Source of the DNA: Veillonella sp. R32
GTDB taxonomy: Bacteria > Bacillota > Negativicutes > Veillonellales > Veillonellaceae
Direction: 5' to 3'
NCBI RefSeq assembly: GCF_010093125.1
Contig: NZ_NMZQ01000010.1
Span: 37,376-101,375, forward strand
Length of the DNA stretch: 64,000 nt
Position numbers and translations under genes: made by a program. The notes below the pieces were generated by a model. The model made no database searches. It was not told where the DNA came from and worked only from the letters and a program-made list of their open reading frames with translations. This document shows positions 34,255-44,201 of the stretch, piece after piece. How positions within the stretch are numbered: the stretch's first letter is position 1; each line of letters begins with the position of its first letter.

Positions 34255-35818
34255 CTGTTGGGCCCTCCTTTCGTGAAACGTCACTTGAACCACTAGTAGG
34301 TATCGTACCAGTTCCCTCTGTAACCGAGCCTACCGTTGCCGTTTCAGAATCTGTAGCGGTACTACCCGCACCAGTCAAGACAGTCAACTCATCACTAGGC
34401 GCTAAGCGCTCCTCACGGGACTTATCACTAGTAGCTACCACCTCATCACCAGCCTCAGCCGGCTTCACCTCGCCGCGAGCACTTCGGCGCACGCGACGCG
34501 TTGCTTTAGCCACCGACGCATTAACCTGTGCCTGCTGCGCTTGCTTACGCCACATATAAAAGAGATTTACTACAAAAATAGCGCCCCCTACAATAATAAA
34601 GGTAAAACCCCGTTCTACAAACGTAAAGGCAGGATCAAAGAAACGAGCCCCAATCATAGCGAGGAACGTAAAAATACAACCATTTACAAGTGCTACGCGA
34701 TTAGTCATCGTCCCTTGCCACAATAAAATAACGGCCAAACAAATTACATACAGATTAAATATAATCGACACTGTTAACGGAGCCATTCCACTATGAGCAA
34801 GAATCATTAAAAGTCCTACCACAAGCGGACACACGGTAATTAAAATCTCAGGACCTTGGCGTTTTTGCCATAAGGCATTAAGCGCACCTATAACAAGTGC
34901 TAAAGCCACTACCGCTAACAGTAGGCTGAGCCAACCCACATTGGCCGTCGCTTCTTCTTGCCAAGTTTGCAAGAAGGTGCCATACACCACCACATACATA
35001 AGGCCTAATACGCCTACGCCACGGAACGGTAAGGACCAAATTCCCTGTTCCCGCGATAAACTGCCCAACGCATACGTAGCTGCCGACAAGGCCGCTACAA
35101 AGAATAAATCTAAGGACAACTGATAGGAACTAATGGTAAAAAAGATAGCTCCAAAAATAGCCCCTACATACACCCAAGACAACCATAGAAGAGATAAATA
35201 AGACTGTGTCCGTTTTCGTAGCTGTTCAGCAAAGAAAGGACTACCAGCCGCTAATAATAACCAAAGCCGAAACGGTTCGCCCCAAATAGTCACATCGTGA
35301 GCCGATATACTCCACGCTAACCCAATCAGTAAATACACCATCATGGTAAAATTTGACCCTAGTAGATAAACTACAGGGAGCAACAACACCATGCAAACAA
35401 GGGCATAAAAGCCCAGTCCTTCACCAGTATAATAGGTATCAGCCATGAGCCATGTTGATACCAGTAAGGCTATGGCATAAAAAAGCCCTACTCCCTCAGC
35501 ATATAGGCTATTCCGTGGTGTTTTCCAAACACCTAAACCTAAGGCAATAACAGCAACTAACAAAAGAGCAATGCACCAATCCATCCGTCCTGCTGGTGAA
35601 AAGCTATACCAATAGCCTGCAAATAACAAAAACAGGCCTAAGCTAATTAACAACAAACCTAATAACAATACCAACAAACGGCGCCACGAAGGGCCTTTCT
35701 TAGTTTCGATAGTACCATAAAACACCCGCATCTGAGCAGCATGTTCCTTAGTAATCCATCCTTTTTCTTCCCATGTTGGTAGTTGTTCATGAAGCCAAAC
35801 CACGCGTTGTTTATTCAT
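34244..35818 (-). CDS. DUF2157-like polytopic membrane protein
   Basis: A short N-terminal soluble part (LHEQLPTWEEKGWITKEHAAQM), the usual DUF2157 opening, is followed by about 14 membrane segments and a long hydrophilic C-terminal tail (about residues 430-524) rich in Ser, Thr, Glu and Arg. GGAGG precedes the ATG. It is translated together with the GDYXXLXY-like gene, which overlaps its end. The pair is widespread but its role is unknown. The charged tail is longer than usual for the family, as far as I can judge. Confidence 0.82.
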   Translation of the reverse strand: MNKQRVVWLHEQLPTWEEKGWITKEHAAQMRVFYGTIETKKGPSWRRLLVLLLGLLLISLGLFLLFAGYWYSFSPAGRMDWCIALLLVAVIALGLGVWKTPRNSLYAEGVGLFYAIALLVSTWLMADTYYTGEGLGFYALVCMVLLLPVVYLLGSNFTMMVYLLIGLAWSISAHDVTIWGEPFRLWLLLAAGSPFFAEQLRKRTQSYLSLLWLSWVYVGAIFGAIFFTISSYQLSLDLFFVAALSAATYALGSLSREQGIWSLPFRGVGVLGLMYVVVYGTFLQTWQEEATANVGWLSLLLAVVALALVIGALNALWQKRQGPEILITVCPLVVGLLMILAHSGMAPLTVSIIFNLYVICLAVILLWQGTMTNRVALVNGCIFTFLAMIGARFFDPAFTFVERGFTFIIVGGAIFVVNLFYMWRKQAQQAQVNASVAKATRRVRRSARGEVKPAEAGDEVVATSDKSREERLAPSDELTVLTGAGSTATDSETATVGSVTEGTGTIPTSGSSDVSRKEGPTDAK

Positions 35819-35835
35819 AGCGCCTCCATTCCAAA

Positions 35836-35869
35836 AAGAGGCTTTGCCCTATGGCGAGCAAAGCCTCTT
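35836..35869. terminator. Terminator between uspA-like and DUF2157-like genes
   Basis: An 11-bp perfect stem (35836-35846 with 35859-35869) has A-rich sequence on its left. On the minus strand it lies just downstream of the UspA gene stop. Confidence 0.8.
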
Positions 35870-35880
35870 ATATGACAACC

Positions 35881-36330
35881 TTATTTTACAACGAGCACTG
35901 GGCAAGTAGAATGACTGGTTACATAACTACTTACACTGCCCATGAATAAGCCTTTTAAAGGTCCTAAGCCACGGCTACCCATTACAATTAAATCGGCATT
36001 GAATTTCTTTGCTACCGCCAAAACAGCTGGGCCAGGCGAGCCTACTTCAAATACATTTTTCACAGCAATATCAGCTGGTACGTCTTTTGCTACATCTTCC
36101 AATATTTTTTTGCCTGTTTCTTCCATATCTTCGGCAATCTGTTCAGACACATAGCCACCACTAATTGGCGTTTGGTCAAAATTAGAAATAGCAGATACAA
36201 TGTTAGCTACATGAACAATGATAAGCTGTGCTTCATTACGTTCGCAAATGGAAATGGCATGCTGTAAAGCTCGTTTCGAGTTTTCAGAACCATCTGCTGG
36301 TACGACAATAGTTTTGTATTCTACTTTCAT
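35881..36330 (-). CDS. Universal stress protein, UspA family
   Basis: A cytosolic 149-residue Rossmann-like protein. The ATP-binding type signature GSRGLGPLKGLFMGSVSSY is present near residue 115, so it belongs to the nucleotide-binding (MJ0577-like) subgroup rather than the non-binding E. coli UspA type. The start at 36330 is set by GGGAGGG six bases upstream. It is a single gene between terminators. Usual roles are stress and energy-state signalling; the exact target is unknown. Confidence 0.92.
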   Translation of the reverse strand: MKVEYKTIVVPADGSENSKRALQHAISICERNEAQLIIVHVANIVSAISNFDQTPISGGYVSEQIAEDMEETGKKILEDVAKDVPADIAVKNVFEVGSPGPAVLAVAKKFNADLIVMGSRGLGPLKGLFMGSVSSYVTSHSTCPVLVVK

Positions 36331-36457
36331 ATAAATCCCTCCCACTGGTGAATGAACTTGATTCATTCACTATGACTTCTTCTATACTTAAAGTATTCTC
36401 TACCAATATATAAAAGTCCTTTTTTCTTGTCAAAAAATTTTTAAAAAATTTAAAATT

Positions 36458-37696
36458 TTATAAAACAATAGTGCCACTCGTCATAAGACCTTTGTGTTGA
36501 ATCCGCACGCCTTCCACGAGTTGCATCAAATCTTCGAGGGTTTGCCCATTATCTGGCGTCATAACACGAGCCACCACCGCTTGGCCTTTATCCGTCAAGG
36601 TAATATAAGAAGCAAACTTAATGGCACTCCCTTCACCGCGTTGTAAAGTACCGGCAATTAAACTACCTGTATTATGATTATCAATTAATGTTTTATACGC
36701 TTCAATAGTAGCGCCATAATTATTAACTAATTCTTCCACATAGTAATCAGCCATTTCTTGACGAGCTGTCATCGTAGGATAGGCCGTCGTAGAATCTAAG
36801 GCTACCGTCTTTTCCATAGGGAACAAGCCCACTTCAATCCGATAGCTATCTTTAGACAGAACGGCGCCCGTATTACCTTTAGTCAATACTTTAAACCCTT
36901 TTGGTTTAACAAAGCTAATTTCATCATTTAGTACTAAATCGCCCACATTGCGATATTTTTCTTTCAATAATTTAAAAGAAGGAATCACGGTTTTCACAAT
37001 ACCTTGATTCATGTAATCCGTATACTTGCTTGGATACATCATTGTCAACGTATAGCGCTGGGTAGGATCTTGCGCCATGATAAATTCCGCATCAAAGAAG
37101 GTTGACCCCGTTTCACCAGCATCACTGCGAACAAAGGAATCCCACCGTGCCGTGGTGGCTCCTTTATAATCAAATAAATCGCCATCTAATACATAACCTT
37201 TAAGGTCTGGACGATTTTCACGCCACAAAGCTAAATAACGATCCTTAGTCATATTAGTAACGGATTCATTATACCAAGTGCTATTCCACTGAGTTAAGCT
37301 TACATTGCCATCCACAATATTATCCCGTTTCGTAAAGGATACTAAAAATGGTTCAGCAATCGAACTTTCAGCTAAATTAAAGAAATAGCCTCGTTCAGTG
37401 CTCCCATCTTGTTTAGCTTGCGATTCATACCGACCATTCGTTAAACGCCAAGGCACTGTAAAAGTGTACCCTTCGTGGTAATCCCGTACTTCTGTAGTCA
37501 CCGTTGTGGCATAGGATTGATACGCTGCTGGTAAGCTGGCTTCACTATGTACTCCACGAGCTTCAAAGGTCTGTGCCTGAGCCGTTGCTTTCGTTGTATC
37601 ATAAGCAGGTAAACTCTTGGCGTAGGCCGTGCCCATTACGCCTAATAGAGCGCCTACGGCTAAGGTAGCTAGTTTTGCTTGCCAATATTGCTTCAT
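36458..37696 (-). CDS. Secreted protein of unknown function
   Basis: A signal peptide (cut after GVMGTAYA, about residue 26) is followed by a mature protein of about 385 residues with alternating beta and helical segments. Two similar lobes are visible, each resembling a small-ligand or PsbP-like domain (DYHEGYTFTVPWRLTNGRYES and LNDEISFVKPKGFKVLTKGN). I cannot name a family. The start has an AGGAG-type site. It begins 17 bases after the ABC transporter ATPase gene ends on the same strand, so it may be downstream in that operon, though the order places it after the terminal ATPase. Confidence 0.8.
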   Translation of the reverse strand: MKQYWQAKLATLAVGALLGVMGTAYAKSLPAYDTTKATAQAQTFEARGVHSEASLPAAYQSYATTVTTEVRDYHEGYTFTVPWRLTNGRYESQAKQDGSTERGYFFNLAESSIAEPFLVSFTKRDNIVDGNVSLTQWNSTWYNESVTNMTKDRYLALWRENRPDLKGYVLDGDLFDYKGATTARWDSFVRSDAGETGSTFFDAEFIMAQDPTQRYTLTMMYPSKYTDYMNQGIVKTVIPSFKLLKEKYRNVGDLVLNDEISFVKPKGFKVLTKGNTGAVLSKDSYRIEVGLFPMEKTVALDSTTAYPTMTARQEMADYYVEELVNNYGATIEAYKTLIDNHNTGSLIAGTLQRGEGSAIKFASYITLTDKGQAVVARVMTPDNGQTLEDLMQLVEGVRIQHKGLMTSGTIVL

Positions 37697-37712
37697 AATA
37701 TAAGTCTCCTTT

Positions 37713-38471
37713 TTATAGCATAGAATCTAAAAATGCTTTGGTACGTGGTGACTTAGGATTGGTAAAGATTGCTTCTGGTTCCCCTTCTTCTTGAATAATA
37801 CCATCCGCCATAAAAATGATGCGGTCTGCTACTTGACGAGCAAACGCCATTTCATGAGTAACAATAATCATCGTCATATGTTCCTCCGCTAACTGTTGAA
37901 TCGTGCGAAGCACTTCACCAGTCAACTCAGGATCTAGGGCTGACGTTGGTTCGTCAAAAAGCATAATGCTTGGATTCATGGCCAAGGCACGGGCTATGGC
38001 AACACGTTGCTTTTGACCGCCTGATAATTTAGCCGGATACACATCGCGTTTTTCCCATAAACCAACTTTTTTCAATAACTGCTCCGCTATAGGTGCAATA
38101 TCGGCCGTCTTCATGCCTTTTACCATTTGTGGCGCAATTAAGATATTATCCCATACTGTCATATGAGGGAATAAATTAAATTGTTGGAATACCATGCCCA
38201 TTCGTAGCAATAGCTGTTGCTGTGTTTTTTTATCGCTATACACAGCTGGACCATCCCCTGTCGTTTGTACCAAAGATGTTCCATCTACTACTATTGTACC
38301 ACGGTCTATCATTTCTAGCTGGCCTAAACAACGTAAAAAAGTAGATTTTCCTGAACCAGAAGGTCCAATAATAGCTACCACTTCCCCTTTGGTCATAGAT
38401 AAGCTTACGTTTTTGAGAACAGGTAAGCCATCAAAGCTTTTTTCTATATTCTTCATTTCAATAAAGCTCAT
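37713..38471 (-). CDS. Polar amino acid ABC transporter ATPase
   Basis: A 252-residue ATPase with Walker [10 protein letters not shown] (about residue 33), Q-loop [13 protein letters not shown], signature [15 protein letters not shown] and Walker [15 protein letters not shown]. It belongs to the GlnQ/HisP-like group that pairs with family 3 binding proteins. AGGAG precedes the ATG. Permease and binding-protein genes are directly upstream on the same strand, so they form one importer. The transported amino acid cannot be fixed from the sequence. Confidence 0.95.
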   Translation of the reverse strand: MSFIEMKNIEKSFDGLPVLKNVSLSMTKGEVVAIIGPSGSGKSTFLRCLGQLEMIDRGTIVVDGTSLVQTTGDGPAVYSDKKTQQQLLLRMGMVFQQFNLFPHMTVWDNILIAPQMVKGMKTADIAPIAEQLLKKVGLWEKRDVYPAKLSGGQKQRVAIARALAMNPSIMLFDEPTSALDPELTGEVLRTIQQLAEEHMTMIIVTHEMAFARQVADRIIFMADGIIQEEGEPEAIFTNPKSPRTKAFLDSML

Positions 38472-38482
38472 ATATATCGCTC

Positions 38483-39136
38483 CTATTCATCATACACAGC
38501 ATAACGCTTTTCTAAGTAGTTAAAAATATTAGTCAACACAAAGGTCATAATTAAATAAAATACACCAGCTACGATAAAAGCCGACGTATCAAAATCCCTT
38601 TGTACAATCCCTCGGGTAATGCGCAATACATCATTCATAGCTAAAATATACACTAAGGATGTATCTTTTAAGAGATTAATCGTTTCATTGGCTAGGGGTG
38701 GCAACACTCGTTTAATTACTTGCGGTAAAATGATTTTACGCATCGTTTGTACATAAGTAAAGCCTAGTACTTTAGCCCCTTCATACTGCCCTTTAGGGAT
38801 AGATTGAATCCCACCACGGAAGATTTCACATAAATAGGCTGCATAATTCAAAACAAAGGAAATCACAGCGGCCGTTGTGTCATCCAATTGCACACCTACA
38901 TAGGGAATGAAAGGTAGACCATAGTAAATGAATAAAATTTGTAACATAAGTGGCGTTCCACGCATTACATATACATAAAACGCCATAATTTTACGTACAA
39001 TCCCAATAGGTGATAACCGTAATAAGGCTGCTAAAATACCACCAGGTAAGGATAATAGCAAAACCACTGCAAATAGTGATATTGTCACGCCTAAGCCATT
39101 AGCAATCACCGGCGTAATCTTCAATAAATAGTCCAT
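38483..39136 (-). CDS. Polar amino acid ABC transporter permease
   Basis: A membrane protein of about 217 residues with five to six spans and the HisMQ-type EAA loop ([30 protein letters not shown]). The start is placed at the ATG at 39136, eight bases after GGGAG; earlier in-frame codons lack a site. It sits between the binding-protein gene (upstream) and the ATPase gene (12 bases downstream). A hairpin at 39164-39182 lies in its leader and may reduce its level relative to the binding protein. Confidence 0.94.
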   Translation of the reverse strand: MDYLLKITPVIANGLGVTISLFAVVLLLSLPGGILAALLRLSPIGIVRKIMAFYVYVMRGTPLMLQILFIYYGLPFIPYVGVQLDDTTAAVISFVLNYAAYLCEIFRGGIQSIPKGQYEGAKVLGFTYVQTMRKIILPQVIKRVLPPLANETINLLKDTSLVYILAMNDVLRITRGIVQRDFDTSAFIVAGVFYLIMTFVLTNIFNYLEKRYAVYDE

Positions 39137-39163
39137 GTAACTGACTCCCTTCAAAGAAAGAAA

Positions 39164-39182
39164 GGAGGTAAGGTTTACCTCC
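39164..39182 (-). terminator. Hairpin between binding-protein and permease genes
   Basis: An 8-bp perfect stem (39164-39171 with 39175-39182), extended by weaker AAG/CTT pairs, lies in the intercistronic gap. There is no long T-run, so partial termination or mRNA stabilisation of the binding-protein end is likely rather than full termination. Confidence 0.6.
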
Positions 39183-39254
39183 CTTCTTACACTGTTTTTA
39201 CTTACATATCCTTGTAAATGCTCACAGCGCTTACGCCGTTTTGCTCACCGGATA

Positions 39255-40064
39255 TTATTTAAACGCATCTTTATTTAATAAATTACCATTGCCAAACCAT
39301 TTTTCAGCAATTTTATCAGCAGTGCCATCGTTCATCATTTCTTTGAGAACTTCGTTCATCTTAGCTTGTAACGCTTTGTCATCTAAGCGGAAACCAACTG
39401 CCATTTTATCAGCACCATAATCGCCATTAGCAACGCGGAACACGCCCGGTTTCTGTGTCATTGTATATTGACCTACAATACCATCCACTACCAAGGCATC
39501 AATACGCCCTAGTTCAAGATCCATAAAGGCATTAACAAAATCGCCATATTTTTTAACTTCTTTAATGCCTCGTTCTTGTGCATCTTTATCAAGGATTGGT
39601 TCTACATTACTACCTTGTTGAGTACCAACGATTTTGCCTTTTAAATCTTCTTTACCTTGAATTGCTGAATCATTGCGAACTACGATGATTTGTTTATCTT
39701 GAATATATGGTGTGGAGAATAAAATATTCTTTTCCCGATCTGGAGTAACAGTTACGCCATTCCACAAAGCATCAATCCGTTTACTCTTAAGTTCGGCTTC
39801 TTTACTGTCCCAATCAATGGCTTTAAACTCTACGTCCATACCAGCTCGTTTAGCCGCTTCTTTTGCTAGGTCAATATCAAACCCTACAATTTCACCTTTG
39901 TCATCGCGGAAGCCCATTGGCGGGAAGTTGTCATCTAAACCAATAACCATTTTTTTAGGTAATTCACCAGCCCCATTGCTACTTGTATCAGAACCACAAC
40001 CAGCGGTGAAGGCTACTAATGCTAACATGGTCATCCCTAAAGCTGCTAATTTTTTCATATTCAT
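39255..40064 (-). CDS. Polar amino acid ABC transporter binding lipoprotein
   Basis: A lipoprotein signal with lipobox FTAGC is followed by a Ser/Asn/Gly linker and a family 3 solute-binding fold (MVIGLDDNFPPMGFRDDKGEIVGFDIDLAKE; WNGVTVTPDREKNILFSTPY). The Arg of TPDRE contacts the ligand carboxylate in the family. The start at 40064 follows AGGGG; earlier codons have no site. It is the first gene of the importer. Ligand specificity (glutamine, cystine, arginine or other) is not decided. Confidence 0.94.
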   Translation of the reverse strand: MNMKKLAALGMTMLALVAFTAGCGSDTSSNGAGELPKKMVIGLDDNFPPMGFRDDKGEIVGFDIDLAKEAAKRAGMDVEFKAIDWDSKEAELKSKRIDALWNGVTVTPDREKNILFSTPYIQDKQIIVVRNDSAIQGKEDLKGKIVGTQQGSNVEPILDKDAQERGIKEVKKYGDFVNAFMDLELGRIDALVVDGIVGQYTMTQKPGVFRVANGDYGADKMAVGFRLDDKALQAKMNEVLKEMMNDGTADKIAEKWFGNGNLLNKDAFK

Positions 40065-40220
40065 AACTAAGTCCCCTCTTTCTTTTAGTCGGTGCATTTA
40101 AAATTTATGAACTTATTTTACTTCATCTAGCTAAAGTTGTAAAGTATTAAATTTTAATTTTTAAAACTTATTTTTCATAGCAAGCTGAACTAAAACGCAT
40201 ATAACAGCCTAAATACCTCC

Positions 40221-40248
40221 AAAAGAAAGAGCCCAACCTAAGTTGGGC
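40221..40248 (-). terminator. Terminator after the small membrane protein gene
   Basis: A 7-bp GC-rich stem (40231-40237 with 40242-40248) and a T-rich stretch on the minus strand close the gene at 40305-40793. Confidence 0.75.
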
Positions 40249-40304
40249 CTTCTATGAATCACTAATTATGACACTCCCTGATGCAAACTATAAAATGTTA
40301 GCCT

Positions 40305-40793
40305 TTAAGAGGCACTATGACTGCGCTCATCAATCAAGGTTAACAATTCTAACTTCTGATTATACTGCACAAATTGCAAATCAACCATAACGATGAGAAT
40401 CCCCCCTGTATCCGTCACCATATGGATTTCTTCCCAATTAGCCGTAAACCCCATAATCTGATTATACGGAATAAAGGTGTAGTAATGATCGCCATTCCAC
40501 AGCATATCAATACGTTCCCATAAACTAGCCGGGCGGCGCCGTATGACAATCCCTTTTTGACACACATAAACTAGAGGGCGCCTTTGACGAGTCATGCGCC
40601 ATACACAAAAGCCAACTATGAAATAATCAATGGCAATTTGGTTCCACATAACCCCTCGTTGGGCATGCCACATAGCCCATGTAGCTACAGCCCCAAAAAA
40701 TAGCCACATTACCCAAGACACTACTATATAATCGGCAAACGTTCCCTCAACTTCGCCACAAGGAAAGCGTTTGGCTACTTCTTTTGCATCCAT
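40305..40793 (-). CDS. Small membrane protein of unknown function
   Basis: About 162 residues with two hydrophobic segments (YIVVSWVMWLFFGAVATWAMW and IAIDYFIVGFCVWRM) followed by a cytoplasmic beta-rich domain (VYVCQKGIVIRRRPASLW; FIPYNQIMGF). This arrangement resembles the bacterial PH-like (bPH/YdbS-type) proteins, but the match is only by shape. The start at 40793 has GGAGG seven bases upstream. It directly follows trpS (about 30 bases) on the same strand and is probably co-transcribed. Confidence 0.7.
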   Translation of the reverse strand: MDAKEVAKRFPCGEVEGTFADYIVVSWVMWLFFGAVATWAMWHAQRGVMWNQIAIDYFIVGFCVWRMTRQRRPLVYVCQKGIVIRRRPASLWERIDMLWNGDHYYTFIPYNQIMGFTANWEEIHMVTDTGGILIVMVDLQFVQYNQKLELLTLIDERSHSAS

Positions 40794-40822
40794 AGCCACA
40801 CCTCCAGCCCCAAAACACTGTT

Positions 40823-41821
<999 letters not shown>

Positions 41822-41922
41822 CTATAATAGTCTCTGGCAAAAGATAAATGTTTCACCAGAGAGTATATCTTTATATTCATTTACTATTGTACCCCGAATA
41901 TGCCATTCTGTACATGAAAAAT

Positions 41923-41951
41923 AACCGTGGCTACTAAAAATAGCCACGGTT
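41923..41951. terminator. Terminator of glmS
   Basis: An 11-bp perfect stem (41923-41933 with 41941-41951) about 70 bases past the glmS stop, with A-rich sequence on its left. Confidence 0.85.
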
Positions 41952-42023
41952 AAAAGAGTCAACAGTCAGACTGTGGCTCAACTATACATCTGCGTAACCT
42001 GCTACCAGCTATTAGCTAAGCAA

Positions 42024-43856
42024 TTATTCTACAGTTACTGATTTTGCTAAGTTTCTTGGTTTATCTACATCAGCACCACGCGTAATAGCTGCATAATATG
42101 CTAACAATTGTAAAGGTACAACGGCTAAAATTGGCGCTGCATATTTGTCAGCCCGAGGTACGAAAATAGTATGATCAACATATTTTTCAAGCTCTGTATC
42201 ACCTGCCAGGCCAAGACCAATTACAACAGCGTCACGAGCTTTAACTTCTTTTACATTGCTCATCATTTTTTCGCGCACATCATCTTGCGTTGCAAGGGCA
42301 ATCACTGGAACGCCTTCTTCAATAAGCGCTAACGTGCCATGTTTTAATTCCCCTCCGGCATACGCTTCTGCATGAATGTAGGAAATTTCTTTTAATTTTA
42401 AAGACCCTTCCATAGCAACAGCGTAATCGATAGAGCGTCCTAAGAAGAACGCATCTTCGCGGAAACCATAATTACGAGCAAACGCCTTAATATCATCTAC
42501 GGACTCAAAAATTTCATTACACAAATTAGGCAATTCATGTAAATCTGTTAAAATCTGTTCCCGTAAGCTAGCATCTAATTTGCCATTTAATTGACCAAGA
42601 TAAACGGCCAATAACAATAAAGCTACCAACTGAGTTGTATAGGCTTTAGTAGAAGCTACCGCAATTTCAGGGCCAGCCCAAGTATAGATTACTTGATCCG
42701 CTTCACGCGAAATAGACGAACCTACCACATTAGTAATTGCTAAAGAACGAGCACCTAAACGTTTAGCTTCTTTTAAAGCAGCCAAAGTATCACTGGTTTC
42801 ACCAGACTGACTAATTACGATAGCCAAGGTATTTTTATCCGTTAATGGATTGCGATAGCGGTATTCAGACGCAATATCTACTTCAACAGGAATACGGGCT
42901 AACTGTTCAATATAGTATTTAGCCACTAAACCTGCGTGATACGCCGTACCACAAGCAGTGATTAAAATGCGATTGATTGAAGCCACATCCGCTGGTTCCC
43001 AACCCAATTCTTCATAGATAACTTCTTTATTATCTTTAGAAATACGACCGGTTAAAGTATCACGAATGGCTTTAGGCTGTTCGTAAATTTCTTTTAACAT
43101 GAAATGTTCAAAACCACCTTTTTCAGCAGCTTCTGCATTCCAAGTTACATGGAATACTTTTTTGTTGATTGGATTACCAGCTCGATCACTTACGCTTACG
43201 GAATCTTTAGTAACGATAGCTACTTCGCCATCATTCAAAATATAGGTGTCGCGCGTATGATTAATAATGGCTGGAATATCAGAGGCAATAAAGTTTTCCC
43301 CTTTACCAAGACCGATAACTAATGGATTATCCTGTTTAGTACAAATGATACGGCTTGGGTCATCGGCACACATAATAACTAAAGAGTAAGACCCTTCAAT
43401 ACGATCTAGCATGCGACGTACAGTGCCTTCAAAGTCACCATCATACATGTCAGCTAATAAATGAGCGACTACTTCCGTATCTGTTTCAGACTTAAATTCA
43501 TAACCTTTTTTAAGCAATTCTTCTTTAATAGGCAAGTAGTTTTCTACAATCCCATTATGAACAACCGCAAATAAGCCTTTCGTATCTGTATGGGGATGCG
43601 CATTCATATCAGATGGACGACCATGAGTAGCCCAACGAGTATGACCAATCCCCATAAAACCAGGGTTTGGATCTGCTTTTACAACAGCTTCTAAATTAGC
43701 CAAACGGCCAACTTTTTTCTGCACCTTAATTACATTATCTGGGCCCAATACGGCAATCCCCGCTGAGTCATAGCCACGATATTCAAGCTTAGATAAGCCT
43801 TCTAACATAAACGTGGACGCATCCTCAAAACCAATATATCCTACAATACCACACAT
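42024..43856 (-). CDS. glmS: Glutamine-fructose-6-phosphate aminotransferase
   Basis: Makes glucosamine-6-phosphate for cell-wall precursors. The nucleophile Cys is residue 2 (MCGIVGYIG). The glutaminase domain fills the first 240 residues and two SIS sugar-isomerase domains follow (SQSGETSDTLAALKEAK; DKPRNLAKSVTVE at the end). About 610 residues is the usual length. The start at 43856 exposes the Cys correctly, with AGGAGG upstream. The leader carries a glmS ribozyme, so glucosamine-6-phosphate should feed back on this mRNA. Confidence 0.98.
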   Translation of the reverse strand: MCGIVGYIGFEDASTFMLEGLSKLEYRGYDSAGIAVLGPDNVIKVQKKVGRLANLEAVVKADPNPGFMGIGHTRWATHGRPSDMNAHPHTDTKGLFAVVHNGIVENYLPIKEELLKKGYEFKSETDTEVVAHLLADMYDGDFEGTVRRMLDRIEGSYSLVIMCADDPSRIICTKQDNPLVIGLGKGENFIASDIPAIINHTRDTYILNDGEVAIVTKDSVSVSDRAGNPINKKVFHVTWNAEAAEKGGFEHFMLKEIYEQPKAIRDTLTGRISKDNKEVIYEELGWEPADVASINRILITACGTAYHAGLVAKYYIEQLARIPVEVDIASEYRYRNPLTDKNTLAIVISQSGETSDTLAALKEAKRLGARSLAITNVVGSSISREADQVIYTWAGPEIAVASTKAYTTQLVALLLLAVYLGQLNGKLDASLREQILTDLHELPNLCNEIFESVDDIKAFARNYGFREDAFFLGRSIDYAVAMEGSLKLKEISYIHAEAYAGGELKHGTLALIEEGVPVIALATQDDVREKMMSNVKEVKARDAVVIGLGLAGDTELEKYVDHTIFVPRADKYAAPILAVVPLQLLAYYAAITRGADVDKPRNLAKSVTVE

Positions 43857-43894
43857 GGTTGTTTTCCTCCTAATAATAGACATACTTCATTGCT

Positions 43895-44040
43895 TCCTAT
43901 AAGCCTTTTGTTCCCCTGTCACCAAAGGACTTTGTAGCTTATATAACGACTGAAGCTGGCCGAGAGGCATCCGCTGATTCTTCGATACTCCTCTACCTCG
44001 TCTACTGAAACGGCTGTCTCCGCTCAGTGCTTGCGCTATT
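43895..44040 (-). ncRNA. glmS self-cleaving ribozyme/riboswitch
   Basis: The leader on the minus strand matches the ribozyme core in order: AATAGCGC (cleavage expected between A at 44037 and G at 44036), then GTAGACGAGGTAGAGG, TATCGAAGAATCAGCGGATG and CCTCTCGGCC, followed by 3' helices. Known glmS ribozymes use glucosamine-6-phosphate as cofactor to cut the mRNA. The ATG at 43856 lies just after it. Confidence 0.92.
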
Positions 44041-44126
44041 CGCCTTTACGAATTAGGTATTCTCCTTTACATTTGCTACGACAGTCTACATAGTTTCTGT
44101 CACATAGACAGACTACGTTACAGTAT

Positions 44127-44156
44127 ATTATACGGTATAGACCTATATATTGTAAA
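44127..44156 (-). promoter_or_regulatory. glmS promoter
   Basis: On the minus strand TTTACA (44151-44156) and a perfect TATAAT (44127-44132) are 18 bases apart. The predicted start lies about 80 bases before the ribozyme cleavage site. Confidence 0.75.
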
Positions 44157-44180
44157 GAAGGGGCCCGAAAGCCCCTTCTT
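44155..44180. terminator. Terminator of glmM
   Basis: A 10-bp perfect stem with a 6-base loop (44155-44164 with 44171-44180) lies 22 bases past the glmM stop. Its edge touches the glmS -35 element, so the two transcription units are packed tightly. Confidence 0.88.
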
Positions 44181-44201
44181 TATTGTCTCTTTATTATATC
44201 T

